Source of the DNA: Linyphia triangularis
Taxonomy: Eukaryota; Arthropoda; Arachnida; Araneae; Linyphiidae
Direction: 5' to 3'
Length of the DNA stretch: 64,000 nucleotides
Assembly (NCBI GenBank): GCA_963978545.1
Contig: OZ021724.1
Coordinates: 27,703,933 to 27,767,932, forward strand
Each line of letters begins with the position of its first letter. The stretch's first letter is position 1. The notes beneath the pieces are model-generated. The model saw nothing but the letters and a program-made list of their open reading frames with translations. It was not told the DNA's origin and did no database searches. Shown in pieces: positions 23,938-36,180 of the stretch. Made by a program: the position numbers and the translations under genes.

Positions 23938-24875
23938 CAGATTGGTTTAGAAAGTACTTCTAAATTTCGCAGTCATGTCATTTCAAAGTTAAGCAGTTAT
24001 GTTTATTGGAAAATCCGCCCAAATACAATGGGTATCATCGGCCAACCATATACAACCGTCATCAAATTTACTCTCAACAACAAAGCTTTTAAATTCCAAC
24101 TTGCCACTTCTTTCGGTCTTTCACTGTTTTTCAGTTATGTCATTTCAAAATTATGGAGTTATGTTTATCGACAAATCCATCCAAATAATAATGGGCTTCA
24201 TCCGTCAACCAAATGACACCGTCATTAATTTTGCTCCCTTCAATCCTTTCGTTTAAAATTCCAACATACTTCTTCTTTCTGTCTATTACTGTTTCACAGT
24301 TATGTCTTTTAAAAATTTAAAAATTATGTTTATTAGTAAATCCGTTCCAATAACAATAAGCTTCATCGGCCAACCAAATGCACTGTCGTCAACTTTACTC
24401 CCTTCAATCATTTCGTTTAAAATTCCAACATAATATTATCTATCTAACATACCACTTATTTCTATATGTCTCCGTTTCGCAGTTAAGTCATTTCAAAATT
24501 AAGGAGTTATGTTTATTGGCAATTCCGTCCAAATAACAATGTACCTCATCAGTCAATCATATGCAACCGTCATGAAATTTACTCTCAGCAACTAATGCAT
24601 TTAAAAATCAAACATGCCATTGTCTATCCAACATATCACTTTCTTCTGTCTTCCACTGTTTCGCAGTTATATCATTTCAAAATTAAGGACATATGTTGAT
24701 TTTCAAATCCGTCTAAATAACAATTGGCCTCATTCGTCAACTATATGCAACAGTCATCAACTGTACTTCCCTTCAATCATTTCGCTTAAAATTCCAACAA
24801 ACCACTTCTTTCTGTCTTTCACTGTTTCGCAGTTATGTCATTTCAAAGTTAAGTAGTCCTTTCTGAAAGACACTG
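23938..24875 (-). mobile_element. TIR element containing a transposase-derived satellite
   Basis: The left end (CAG..TTTAGAAAGTACTT) and the complement of the right end (CAGTGTCTTTCAGAAAGGACT) are related inverted repeats, and TA flanks both (23936-23937 and 24876-24877). Inside are about five head-to-tail units of 162-184 bases, with CAGTTATGTCATTTCAAA-type anchors at 23970, 24132, 24297, 24480, 24664 and 24830. On the minus strand the units encode variants of WLTDEAH.YLDGF..KHN, and upstream of it K.RKKWYVGILNEMI. This is the mariner-family stretch around the second catalytic aspartate (DEAHFHL.G.VN.QN). At least two units keep that segment open; others carry stops. It is non-autonomous and encodes no complete enzyme. 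Confidence 0.87.
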
Positions 24876-27800
24876 TAAATAATACAAAACTTCGAACGAA
24901 AGAGGATTCCTTATCAGAATACAGTCCCTTTCACTAACATAAGCATCTGCCCTCATTCACAAATTTTCCATCTCCTCAGAGGAAAGAGTCCATTCGACAC
25001 TACGACATCTACCACTGTCAAAAGCAATCCTTTGACATGTGTCATGCAATATTAATGGTCGATTTCTCAAGCTCGAGTAGCCTGGACTGCTAATCTAGAA
25101 GATGTGTCAGACCTATCAAAGAACAGTCGAGAAGAACCTAACCTTTTATCCGGTCTTCTCTTCCCCTTTTGCTGGAGGCTTTAATAAATGCCGGACATTT
25201 GGAGAGATAGAGAGGTCCGGCTGATATTAGTTTCAGAAGAGGTTCTTTTGTAAGTCCATGGGTCCACTGGACCTCTTGATTGAGTCGATGTTGTGTACAC
25301 TTTCGCTTGGATTGATTGGTATTGGCTTTCAGCTGTTGACGCTAGCGGTTGAATAGAGGGTTGGGAAATCTGGTAGCTTAAAGAAGCAGGTATGTCTATT
25401 AGAGTTGATGCTTGGGGTGGAGATAATTAATGGGTGATTTGGATGAAGCAAAAATTTACCGTAACTGTGTTTTTTTTTTTTTTTTTTTTTCAAACATGTG
25501 AATTCACATGTTAGCAAAAATTGAGATTTACTAACATGTTAATTCGTTTTTTATGACGGTATGGAACATTTTATTTAACAAATTTTCACTTTTTGAGTTT
25601 TAAAAAATATTATTGATCGATTTGAATGGAAAGAAATTATAAGTTAAGCTAATTGAATTATAAATTTTAATATTATGTACCATGACAGTTGCTTCTCAAA
25701 GATGCTAATCCAAAAACAGAGTTAAGAATTTTTATTGATGATGTTTCCACCATCTTCAAACTTTGAATCATTGAATCAATACATCCATAAGTTATAAATG
25801 CATGAAAGTATTTGCAGATATTCTTCGAATATATTTTTTTACTTTTCTTTTTGAATTACTACTAAATGAACTTTAAAAATTTGTAAAGTTTATTTAAAAC
25901 AATTTTGTTGAAATATTATTTGAAGTTTCGGAATTAAACTTAAAAAAAGTCTAATGACTAAGAAAAATATAAATATATATTTTACGAATCTTTTCGAGTT
26001 ATTTAGTATAAAAAATTGTAAATTAAATTATGAGTTTTGGATTTATTTCAAAATTAACAATTGTCAGAATTTTTCAAAAATCTAAATTTTCCAAAAAATA
26101 TTCAAAATAAAACTTTGCATTTGAAGTCAGAAAAAATACTGGTTATATCAATTTGTTCACGCATTGCCAAATATCTTTGCCTTAAATGAAACAGTTATTT
26201 TGATTATCTGATTTAAATTTCATACCTGCAATTGTTAGCACAATAATGTACAGAATAAAATGTAAATTAAAATTCTCTTTGTGTATTTTTATTTTATTTA
26301 AACTATTATTCAAGAGGACCTTTCAAGTGGTTGTCCAGGACTAATACTAAATTGTTTTAGTTTCAATTCAATATCACAAAAATAAAACTAAGTTTAATTT
26401 ATCACCATCATGTTTGTGTCCAATGTAGCTTGAATTGTCAACAACGCTAGAACTAATATAAAATAATGAGTTAAAAATAATTTAATGTAAAATAAGGTAA
26501 CAAACTTTCCCCGATTCATTAAAGACATTAATAAGTCATAGAAACACAATTGTAATATCTAAATATCTTACAAGCAAAACTCACAGAAGAAAACGATATA
26601 TGAAACATAAAAATAATTTGTTGGTTAGAAAAATGTATGCTGTTAATATACAAGTGAGTTCAACCAATTACAAATTTCTCATTACGTAACGAATATAAAT
26701 TAAAAAAGAATACATTTTCAAAATATCTATAGTTTCATTTTTAACCGAATCGAAATTACATACATTCATGGATAATGATGAAATTAAAAGAAACTTTCAA
26801 ATGCATGTTAATTGCCGATTCCAAAAATATTAAAGATTGTTAAACTACAAATATGACTTTTAACTTTTGGTACGATACTTGAAATCAGATTGTTATGGGA
26901 ATTTTGAAAATCATTTTCTTAACCAAATGACTGCAGAAATGTCAACAGAAATTTAAAAACAAAAATGAAAACCTTATTAAATGTCACTGTTTTCAAATCA
27001 TAAATGTAAATGTAACTTTTTTACCTAAGTCATAAGTCCTTGAGCCTTTTATTTTAGTTTCATATTTAAGTTTAAATAAATAATCAATTAGTTTTTGGGA
27101 AATGCATTTGAGAGACTAAGGTCTTGACTCAATACTCTCGATTAAATCTTCATTTTAAAATTTCATCTTGCATTTCAATTATTACATAAAGGTTTATTTA
27201 CTTGAAAATGATGTTTCTCGAAATCGTTAAAGTGCTGGTATTGTTTTAAGTTGCAGACTTTCTTTCGTTATTATTCTTGCAATGATATTCTCTTCAACCA
27301 TTCCCATGACTGTCTCGATTCATTTTTAACTTTTTAATAATAAAACGCAGTACATCTCAGAAACAAGATTTCATCCGATCCCGCGTTCAAAAATTGTAAT
27401 ATTTTCTTTTGTTAAAAAGCAAGTTCGGGAACGGATCCCTTGAGACAGATTCCCGCGGACCAGTTCACACGTATTATAACGGGTCTGGTGGGTGAACGAA
27501 TCTCGCTTTGATGATTCAACGTAAATGGGATTAGAAAATTCCTCGAACTCGTTCGCAGTTGAGGCTGATTCTTTCAGTGGCAAATGACGTAAGAATCCTA
27601 TTTGCGAAAATGCGCGGATTTGTTTCACAAAGATGGTGAGAAATTTTGCGGTGGATGGAGATTTTGAAAGGATTTTAGAGGCTTACGGATCTCTGGAGAA
27701 GACATCTAAATAAATGATTCTTGGAAGAATATCTTAATCTGAATATTTGAGTGAAAATAAATATGTGATTTTCTTGGCTTTATGCGAGTTTTCGTGTTTT

Positions 27801-28057
27801 TAGGTGTTTGATAAGAATTATGTAATGTTTTGAGTTAAAAGAATATGAATAAAATTACAAAGTGTTTGCTACTACATGTTATTTATTAAATATAAATCTA
27901 CATAATATCTCTTATTGACTGTAAGTGACTAAAGGTAATTCTGTTTTTCACTCACATTATTTTTTTGATTAAAAAAAAAAAAAAAAACTAATGGGAAAAT
28001 TACGGCGTACTACACTAATGCAGTGATTCCAATAATCTGTCTTAAATCTACCATTTT
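24876..28057. other. non-coding DNA
   Basis: 24,880-25,460 and 27,370-27,660 are complex, less AT-rich stretches with no recognised domain. The minus frame at 27371-27628 is open but featureless. Poly-T lies at 25469-25490 and poly-A near 27970-27987. The middle is AT-rich. Confidence 0.5.
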
Positions 28058-28390
28058 ATTTTATAAATTCATCTATTGTTTATGAATGCACTTATTGTTT
28101 TTGTACTTTTTTATAAACTGTTTATGAATTCATCAGTTCTTACGAATTCATCTATTCGTTACGAACTCACCTATCATTTATGAATTTAGATATTGCTTAC
28201 AAATCCATCGTTTGTTTACTAATTCCCCTAACGTTTATAAATTCCCATTGTTTATGAACTAATCTATCTTTACAAATTCACCTACCTTTTGTGAATTCCC
28301 CTATATTGTGAGTTCACGTATTGCTTATAAATTCACCTATTGTTTCGAATACATATATTGTTTACGAATTGCCCCTCCTTATGATTTTTT
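28058..28390. repeat. diverged minisatellite, ~20-bp unit
   Basis: About 16-18 degenerate copies of a unit close to GTTTATGAATTCACCTATT occur head to tail. Examples are AATTCATCTATTGTTTATG, AATTCATCTATTCGTTACG and AATTCACCTATTGTTTCG. The copies differ from each other at several positions, so the array is old. Confidence 0.88.
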
Positions 28391-29091
28391 TTATTATTTA
28401 TTAATTAACTGTTTGCTTGTGAATTCTTCTTAAATTTATGAATTTTGTAGCAAAGATTACTTTCCGATTACTTTTAGCAAGATATTTATCCACTTTTAGA
28501 AAATTGAACTTTAAACACCACAATCATACTCTGCGCAAAAGCAACTTTTTTCTGTTTAGGATCCAAAAATTTAATAGACATTTAAAACATTTTTTTAAAG
28601 TAACATCAAACAATTTCCCAAACAGAAACGAACATCTGGTAATAACAACTTGTCTCTAGCCTACATGGCAGCCGCATGATAGCCAGCCATCTCTTGATAT
28701 AAAAAAATCGAATAACCTATCAAAGTTTATTTTTCTCTTTTAAGACAAAAGCTGAGGAGTACCAGAAAAAGACATTCCAGTTCTACACCTACTCTCTTTC
28801 TTTTTACTGGTGTCAGTTGCATCTGCTGTACGATCGGAACAATGCATTGAATTACTGTTACGTTCCAGGAAAGGAATTCATTCGCCTAGAAAATTGAATT
28901 CTTTCCAGAACAGAAAGGATTAATGAAGAAAGGTTGTTCAGCCCCCTGCCTATGTATCTGAAGACTGGAAAAGATAAAAACCTGAGAGAGATTTTAGGTA
29001 TGACTTGTGTTTTGAAGTCGGTTGTTTATCAATCTTTGTTGGAGATTATATATTGAATGAGATTATAAGAACGTATGGTGAATGTTATATA
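28391..29091. other. non-coding DNA
   Basis: It includes an open Phe/Lys-rich frame (28438-28659) with no domain and a complex stretch at 28640-28990. Nothing is identifiable. Confidence 0.45.
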
Positions 29092-29592
29092 AGGGTCTTT
29101 TTGAAAGGAATCAGGGATTCCTGAAATGGCATAGCTGCGAAACAGTGAGGGACAAAAAGAGAAAAGTATGGAATTTTAAATACATCGATTTGAAAAATTA
29201 ATCGATGGGAATTAATTTTACGACGGGTGAATATGGTTTATTGATGGGGGCCCATTTTCATTTAGATGCATTTGTTAATAAAGAAAACTGGTGAACATGG
29301 GATGATCAAAATCCGTCAGTGTGTCTTGAGAAGCACTGTATTCTTCATAGGAGACCGTTTAGGTTGCTTTATCCAGTAGAGATCAGAGGAGACTTTTTCA
29401 TGATTCAAACTCATTTTGTTATATTTAGATTTTACAATAATTTGTTGCCATATTTCAATATAGTAACTAATTTTATAAACCATTGTATTTGAAATTCCAT
29501 ACCTTTTTATCCAACATACCACCGGTCTCTCTTTACTGTCCCTCACTGTTTCTCATTTATGCTATTTCAAAGTGCTTTTCTTACATACACTG
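29092..29592 (+). mobile_element. mariner-derived MITE carrying a transposase fragment
   Basis: TA flanks both ends (29090-29091 and 29593-29594). The two ends are inverted relatives: GCGAAACAGTGAGGGACA on the left and the complement of ACTGTCCCTCACTGTTTCTC on the right. The plus strand encodes, with frame breaks, GAHFHLDAFVNKENW, TWDDQNPSVCLEK and further decayed sequence ending near GDFF. That follows the order of mariner-type transposases after the second catalytic Asp (here mutated, GAHFHL for DEAHFHL). It is the same family as 23938-24875 and 42248-42737. Confidence 0.82.
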
Positions 29593-30094
29593 TATATCCC
29601 TGTTTAACCATATGTGTGTAATATATATATTCTAAATAAAATAAAAAATATTTATAAAATATACACTCAGGAAAGAATCATTAAGTCTTAAAATGGCAAC
29701 TAGAAAATCATTGGAAAAATTACATTTATCTAATAATACTTAACTTTTAATAGTTATTTATCTTTAAATTTCAAAATTAAACCATTTAGTACGTTCCGTA
29801 AGATATAAATTCATTGATATTCAGTAACTTAGATAAATTTTTCTACAACAAGGCTAGATTGGTTGTTTTCAGATTATCTGGCGCCGTCAGCAACAATGCA
29901 CTGAAACATTCGTCATTACAACAAGGCTAGGAATTATTGTAATAAGGGAAATGGGAGGGGCTTATCAATATTTTATATATAAAAAAAAGATCTGAAGTTT
30001 TTTAAAAATTAATTATTTCATTGGGTAAATAACTTTGAAAGCTTTTTTTTTTTATTATTATTATTTTTCATGTGATGCTAAAATAAACTGTTTC

Positions 30095-30096
<2 letters not shown>

Positions 30097-30142
<46 letters not shown>

Positions 30143-30173
30143 AGAGAGAGAGCGAGAGAGAGAGAGAGAGAGA
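30097..30173. repeat. (GA)n microsatellite
   Basis: About 77 bases of GA repeat with a few GC interruptions (GCGAGCG). Confidence 0.95.
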
Positions 30174-30779
30174 TGTAAAAAATTTAAAAAGGATTTTTTT
30201 TTTGTAGGGGGAGGGGTTTTAATTGTATTGAAATATAATAAATCAGAATATTAAATCAGTGAATTCTTTCCAGAATGTAATACAATGTGACTGAGTATTA
30301 ATTTACTGAAAATATCTATTAATTAATTAGTTGTGAATAATTCTTCATGTGCATTTACTGTCCAAATTTGTTTTGCATTTTTTTTTTTTTTTTACTTTAC
30401 TCTGTGAAAGTTAAGACCCATAAAGTCCATTAGAAAAAAATAAATCCTTAACTAATCCCACCTTAAAATGTATTCATCCAAGCGTTATAAAACATGCATG
30501 TAATCGGGTCGTATTCATTTTTTGCAGCGAAGAAGAATCGGGAAAAAAAAAAAGGAAAAAAAAAACACTATCTTCCAAGACGAGGTGTATTTAACCCGCA
30601 ATTTATCATTTCTTAAATGTATTCAGTGATTAAAGGATTTAAAACAACTAAGAACATGAGAAGATGTTTTTTGTAACATGTTTCTTACGTTGAGGGTTGG
30701 TTACAAAACTCTGAAAACTTTTTTTTAGGAAAAAAAAAATCCTCTAAGAGTGTAGTTATTAAAAAAAATTCCAGTAAAA

Positions 30780-30795
30780 GTTTTTTTTTTTTTTT

Positions 30796-30872
<77 letters not shown>
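30780..30872. repeat. poly-T run followed by (TA)n microsatellite
   Basis: About 21 T, then 36 TA units without interruption. Confidence 0.95.
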
Positions 30873-30873
<1 letters not shown>

Positions 30874-33415
30874 CAGGTTTATTCATTTTTTGTGTTTCAT
30901 TCGGGCATTTTACCTATAGCTATGATAAGTTAAAGTATATTGAATATTGAAATACTCGAATATATAATGCTTTCGAGCTGTTTTCGTTAAGTCGTTTTTA
31001 GAATAAGCATATTATAATATTATAAATAAGCTCACCTTTTTAAGCTATAAAATATGTCAGGTAATGTCTTAATTCTATAATGCAACAATTCACATTAAAA
31101 AAATTGTAAGTATTTGCACTTTTTTTTTTAATTGTTTGGTAATATGTCAAAAGATTATCTTTCTCCTCCTTCTTCTTACATAAGAAATTTGTTTCTGTTA
31201 TTTTACATACATGCTTATCAATTATTTATTTCATTGTAAATAATATGATTGTTATTTTGCAACAAAACTAATTACAAAGTTTTTTTATTTATATAAATCT
31301 TTATTTCTTAGAAAATGTTCTTTACAGTGACAGCCAAGAAAAATATTGTAATTACACAATACCAAGTATTGTTTTTAATTTAACTCAATAATATTTTTGT
31401 CTTATATTTAGTGCAAAGAAATTAATTAAAAATTTTTTAATCTTTCAAAAAGAGAGAAACATACAAACCTTTTTCACCAATCTAACTGTATTTGTCTAAA
31501 ATTACATGAAAGAGCGAAGTTAAATTTTATACATAATTAAATATGATTTTTTTTAACATTCTAAGCGGTATTAAATATTTTAGATGATAAACATTGGCAT
31601 TCAATATTTATGACATTACCTCAAAAATAAACTAGTTTTGAAAAAGTAACTGTTTTCACAAAATTTAGTATAAGTAAAATTAAGTAATTGTAGTTAGTCT
31701 TAAAGAGGCAATTTCCAGAATTTCCAAGAAACACTGTAAAAGGTGTTTTACCTTCACGAATATTTATCAACAGAGAAGCATTTCATTGCTATCAGTTCGC
31801 TCCAAAAATTAGAGATTTTTCCTCCTGTTTTTTACCCTCCAAAATTTAACTTTATGTTTAACGTGCGATTAAATACAGTTTATTATAAAAAAATAATAAT
31901 TAATAAAACACGTAAAAGAAGTTAATTTAGGAATAATCGTTGTTACAATTACTTATATTAGTATTGGAAGGCACTCTAAAAATTATTGAAATATTTTTAA
32001 AGTTTTGTATTGGGTATTTCGATAAGAATGTGTGTTCACATTCTAAACTCTTCTCTTGTAATTATCAGTTGAAATTAACAAAATATATTAATAAATAAAA
32101 ATTTTAATAATTTTTTTTATGTATATATATATATTTTTAATTAAAACTTGGGAAGACAAAGAGAAAGGAACAATTTTAGTCACTTGAAAGTAATTTCAAA
32201 AGTGAATTTAAAGGTTTGAAAGGTACAGAAACACGTTTAGTTTTTCAATTAAATGTCTTTGAAACTGTATCATTATTTTCTATTTACAATATACAATCGC
32301 TTAGTACCACCAGACAATATACAATCACTAATGTACCACCAGATAGCTTTTCTTAGCTCTATTTGCACACACACAAAATATATTAAAATGTACTTCCCCA
32401 TTGATCTTTATTATTAATATTGAACTGCTTATTTCAAGTATATTAGTTAAAGATATTAAATCCAATAAAAGCAAATATGAGAAACAGTCTATTGTTGTTT
32501 AAGAATTAATATATTTTACGTCCTCATTAATACATGACAACTGCAATACAATATGTACAAAAAGGATTTTCCACTCGTATGTATAACAATAGCCCCTATA
32601 AATATATTTTTGGACTTTGAAGTTATGTTACATAAAATGACATTGACAATTATCTCTTATATTAGTTTTAGTTAAGTACAGCACATCAACACCACCAAAA
32701 TCCATCGATAAATACATATTAGTATACATCAGTTTTTTCTTTAAACTGAAAAACATTGTATTTCACAAAATTCTCATTGGGAGGAAAACGAATGTAGTTT
32801 TTAAACTTTATTAATCTCATCATAAATAGCCAAAAGATGCTTTAATTAATATTTATTTTTCAAGTCTATAGGGAAATGTATAAATCTTCGTAAAAGCTTT
32901 TTCCTTTTTTTGGATACGATGTACAAAATCACATACTTAAAAACTAGAACTTAGAATACAAAAATATATCTTTCTTGTATGTGTAAAATATTGCCAAATA
33001 CTTTAAAGACACAATTCCAGTTATTTAAAGGCTGCTGGAGTGCAAGTTATAATGTATAAATTTACGTAAGTGCATTACAGCAAAAACGTATAAATACATT
33101 GACAAATTTCGTAAGAATAGAAAATGACTCAATTTTCAAGTTAAACCAATAAAACTATTCCCTACATTTACATCAAGATTCCGTATTCCAACTCTTCCAC
33201 ATCAAAAACAGTTATGAATTCGATAAAGAAGAACACCTGTTATGTTTGTTATGATTTCAAAGGGACTGCGTAGCTAAATCCAAACGAAATCGAATACACA
33301 GATCTACTTTTCTTGGATCTGAGAACAGAAAAAAAAAAACTAAACGTCATTATTAGATGGAAAACTCGATATATCGGAGACCTACGTATATTATGTAGTC
33401 CCGTTCTGTTTTTAT

Positions 33416-33458
33416 TGCTGAGTTTCTGCTTACTCAGCAAACGGTTGTATTGACCGTT
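33416..33458. other. two adjacent perfect hairpins
   Basis: TGCTGAGT (33416-33423) pairs with ACTCAGCA (33432-33439) around an 8-base loop. Immediately after it, AACGGT (33440-33445) pairs with ACCGTT (33453-33458). No coding context. It could be a structured RNA or protein-binding site, or chance. Confidence 0.5.
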
Positions 33459-34854
33459 CTTTTTCTGGGTCCAGCAGCAATTGATAGCGGAATGTAAAAA
33501 GAAAATATTGAGGATGCTTGCTGTCTGAGGAAGCAGGTGGTACAAAGTTTCCGATCTGTTATTGTCACCCTTGGCTTACTTGTGCCAAAGGAGGGAGTAT
33601 GTTGTTGTTATTGAATAGGGGTCTGAAGGAAGGTTTTGTTGATGTAGGATTTTAACACCGCTCCCCGCTTTAGGGGAGAGGGAGGTTTTTATGCATAATA
33701 AGATTATTTGTGGTGGAAGGTGTAGGATTATTTACATTGTGGGATTTTGAATTTGAATGGCCTATTGGCACAAAAGAATAATAAGAATAAATATGTAAAA
33801 ATTCGCATAAAATGCGTAAAGGTAAATAAAAGGAGATTTTTTTAGTATAAAATGTGTTATTTTTTGCTATGGTTTTGAAATTGGATATTTAAAATAAATT
33901 TACTAGCCTATGTAAAGAGAATGGCTTTGGAAATTTAATACAAATGATCTATCTATATGAAGTTTACGCATCACAGGATTTTATGAGTAGTTTAGATTAT
34001 AAAACAGATTTTTTGTGTGCGTAATAAAAGTTTTTCTTTTTCTTTTTAATTCTACAACCTGATAGCTGCAAAACCATACTTTTGATATATACGCATTTAA
34101 AAAAATTTCAAAGCATTGAAATCGTATTACAGCCTAATGATTTAATATTAAAAAGACTATAATGGGAACTTGCTACAGTTATTCTCTACTGACATACAAT
34201 TAAGGTGGGAAATTTATGGTTCATCGTACACATACTTAAGAAACTATTATTTTATTTTGAAGTTATCTAGTTGTAGCATTTTTAGATTTTCGGCTTATCA
34301 ACGAAAAATAAAATTTATTAAACAAATTTGTTCAAATGTATAAAATGCATGTATTTTTATTTTTAAAATATTGAAAGGATTAAAATTATGTTGAATTTAT
34401 TTGATTTTTGATTATATCTTTTACTTTAATTGATGCATCATTAATAGATCTGAAAATGCAAACGATTACTTAAAGTTGAAAAATTATAATTATTTGATGG
34501 TTTACACTACATAAATAAACAAATAGTGCTCTGAAAATTATTTCTTTTAAATAGCATGCAATCCAGACTTCCATAATTATTTTAAGCGAAAATACTTTAA
34601 GTATAGTTATTATAATTTAACTAATTGAAAACAAAGAGGAATTATATAGTGATATAAGAACTCAACTCTCAGTTGTGATAAATTTCAAAAGCTTATTGGT
34701 AACTATCAATTCTTATATAACCACATAATATTATTCCATTTAATGTGTAAAATATGTTAGGCATAGATCACTTTTCATAAATAATTAAGAGTCAAAACTC
34801 GGAAAATCTGATAAATAGTTTGATTTCTAGAGAATATAATTTGGTGGCAGTTTA

Positions 34855-35685
34855 CATTGCCCGATTTAGAATTTTTTTTACTGTAGGCCCAACATTCAGA
34901 GAGGGGCCCCCAATAGCAAATATTTATTTCCTTACGTCACAATATTACCATATCAAGCTACATTCATTAAGACTAACTTTTTACTATTAAAACTCATAGT
35001 TTACTTTCACACGATTTTTTTGTTATAATTAGTATGATCTTGATTTCCTCAAAACTTTTGAATTAATCAAGACCCCCCCCCCCCATGAAAACTAATTTTA
35101 AATCACACTTTCCTGTATTTTAAACTTACATTTTACCACAGGGTCCACAAATTATATAATAATAAAGATTACTTAATTTTATAACAATAATTGTAACTAA
35201 TTCAAAGTAACCTTTCCACTGTTTCCACGATCTCACCAAAAAGGAGGGCCAAAAAAGTTTAAAAAAAGTCCACGGAAGAGCCTGCAAACCAACCAATCAC
35301 AAAGACTCTTTCATTTCATAATATAAGAAGTTGTATATGGTTGGTTGGTGAACATCTCTTTACAAGAGGCGAGAGAAAGAGAACAGCGGTGTATAGCCCT
35401 TGTCTCCATGTACATATGAAGAAGTTGTATATGATTGGCTGAACCGGAAAGATTTGATTAATTAGGTTTTATTAGGTTAATCTATCTAACTTAATTCTCT
35501 GTGACTATAAAAAATATGGAATTTGCGGATGTGTAACTAAAAAATTTTTTTTATTTTTGTTCAGTACTTCCCATAAAAAGACCATTAAATTTAAAATTTT
35601 CAGAAAACTTTCGAAATTTGGGGGCCCCCAAATTCGGAGGCCCCTAGGCCCGGGCCTAGTGGGCCTAATGGTAAATCAGGCCCTG
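34855..35685. mobile_element. hAT-type non-autonomous transposon
   Basis: The octamer GCAGTTTA lies directly outside both ends (34847-34854 and 35686-35693). This perfect 8-bp target duplication is diagnostic of hAT-like insertion. The ends are inverted relatives: CATTGCCCGATTTA on the left and, read inward from the right, CAGGGCCTGATTTA. CAGGG-starting termini are common in hAT elements. Both subterminal regions are rich in GGCCC/GGGCC (a CTAGGCCCGGGCCTAG palindrome on the right). The ~830-base body has no transposase. An internal stretch near 35320-35450 repeats AGAAGTTGTATATG.TTGG twice. A poly-C run is at 35073-35083. Confidence 0.93.
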
Positions 35686-35884
35686 GCAGTTTAATGCATG
35701 AATGGTGTGTTTGCATAAATGCGAATATATTGCTATTTAAACTAGATTGTCATTTTAATAATTATGATTTAACATTACACGAGGTAATTTGCTGGTTTAT
35801 ATCATATGGCCCACTTCATAATAAAATATTATTAATCGTTATATTTTCCAAAGTTTTGAAAAAAATTGTTTAATAATACTCAGT

Positions 35885-36180
35885 GTTATAGTAAACTAAA
35901 AATCTTTTAAAGTAAGATTTGTAAATATTAATGTTTAAAAATGTTGCAGCTGTGCTATTTATACCTTTAATGAATAAATTATCAGATTTGCCATTATGTA
36001 ATGAAAGTAATTAGTTGGGATGGGAAAAAATAATATTATATTTATAATAAACTAAAACTATTTTGAAGTGGGATTTGTAAACCTTAAGGTTTAAAAATGT
36101 TGCAGCTGTGCTATTTATACCTTTAATGAATAAAGTATCAGATTTGCAATTATGTAATGGAAGTAATTAGTTGGGATGAA
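35885..36180. repeat. recent tandem duplication, ~156-bp unit
   Basis: TTTAAAAATGTTGCAGCTGT, GCTATTTATACCTTTAATG, AATAAA.TATCAGATTTGC and GTAATTAGTTGGGATG occur in both units, offset by ~156 bases. Differences are few over the core (over 90% identical by eye), so this is one of the younger duplications in the window. Confidence 0.9.

Larger units (their letters stand above)
29593..34854. other. AT-rich non-coding DNA with microsatellites
   Basis: No gene is visible. Besides the microsatellites and hairpins listed separately, it holds a short duplication at 32287-32346 (ATACAATC..TAGTACCACCAGA-like, period ~34). The stretch 33,240-33,690 is more complex, and its minus-strand open frame (33249-33545) has no recognisable domain. 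Confidence 0.55.

Noticed and set aside
24614..24856. Plus-strand open frames across the 24-kb array
   Set aside because: They are antisense to the degraded transposase fragments and have no recognisable protein features.
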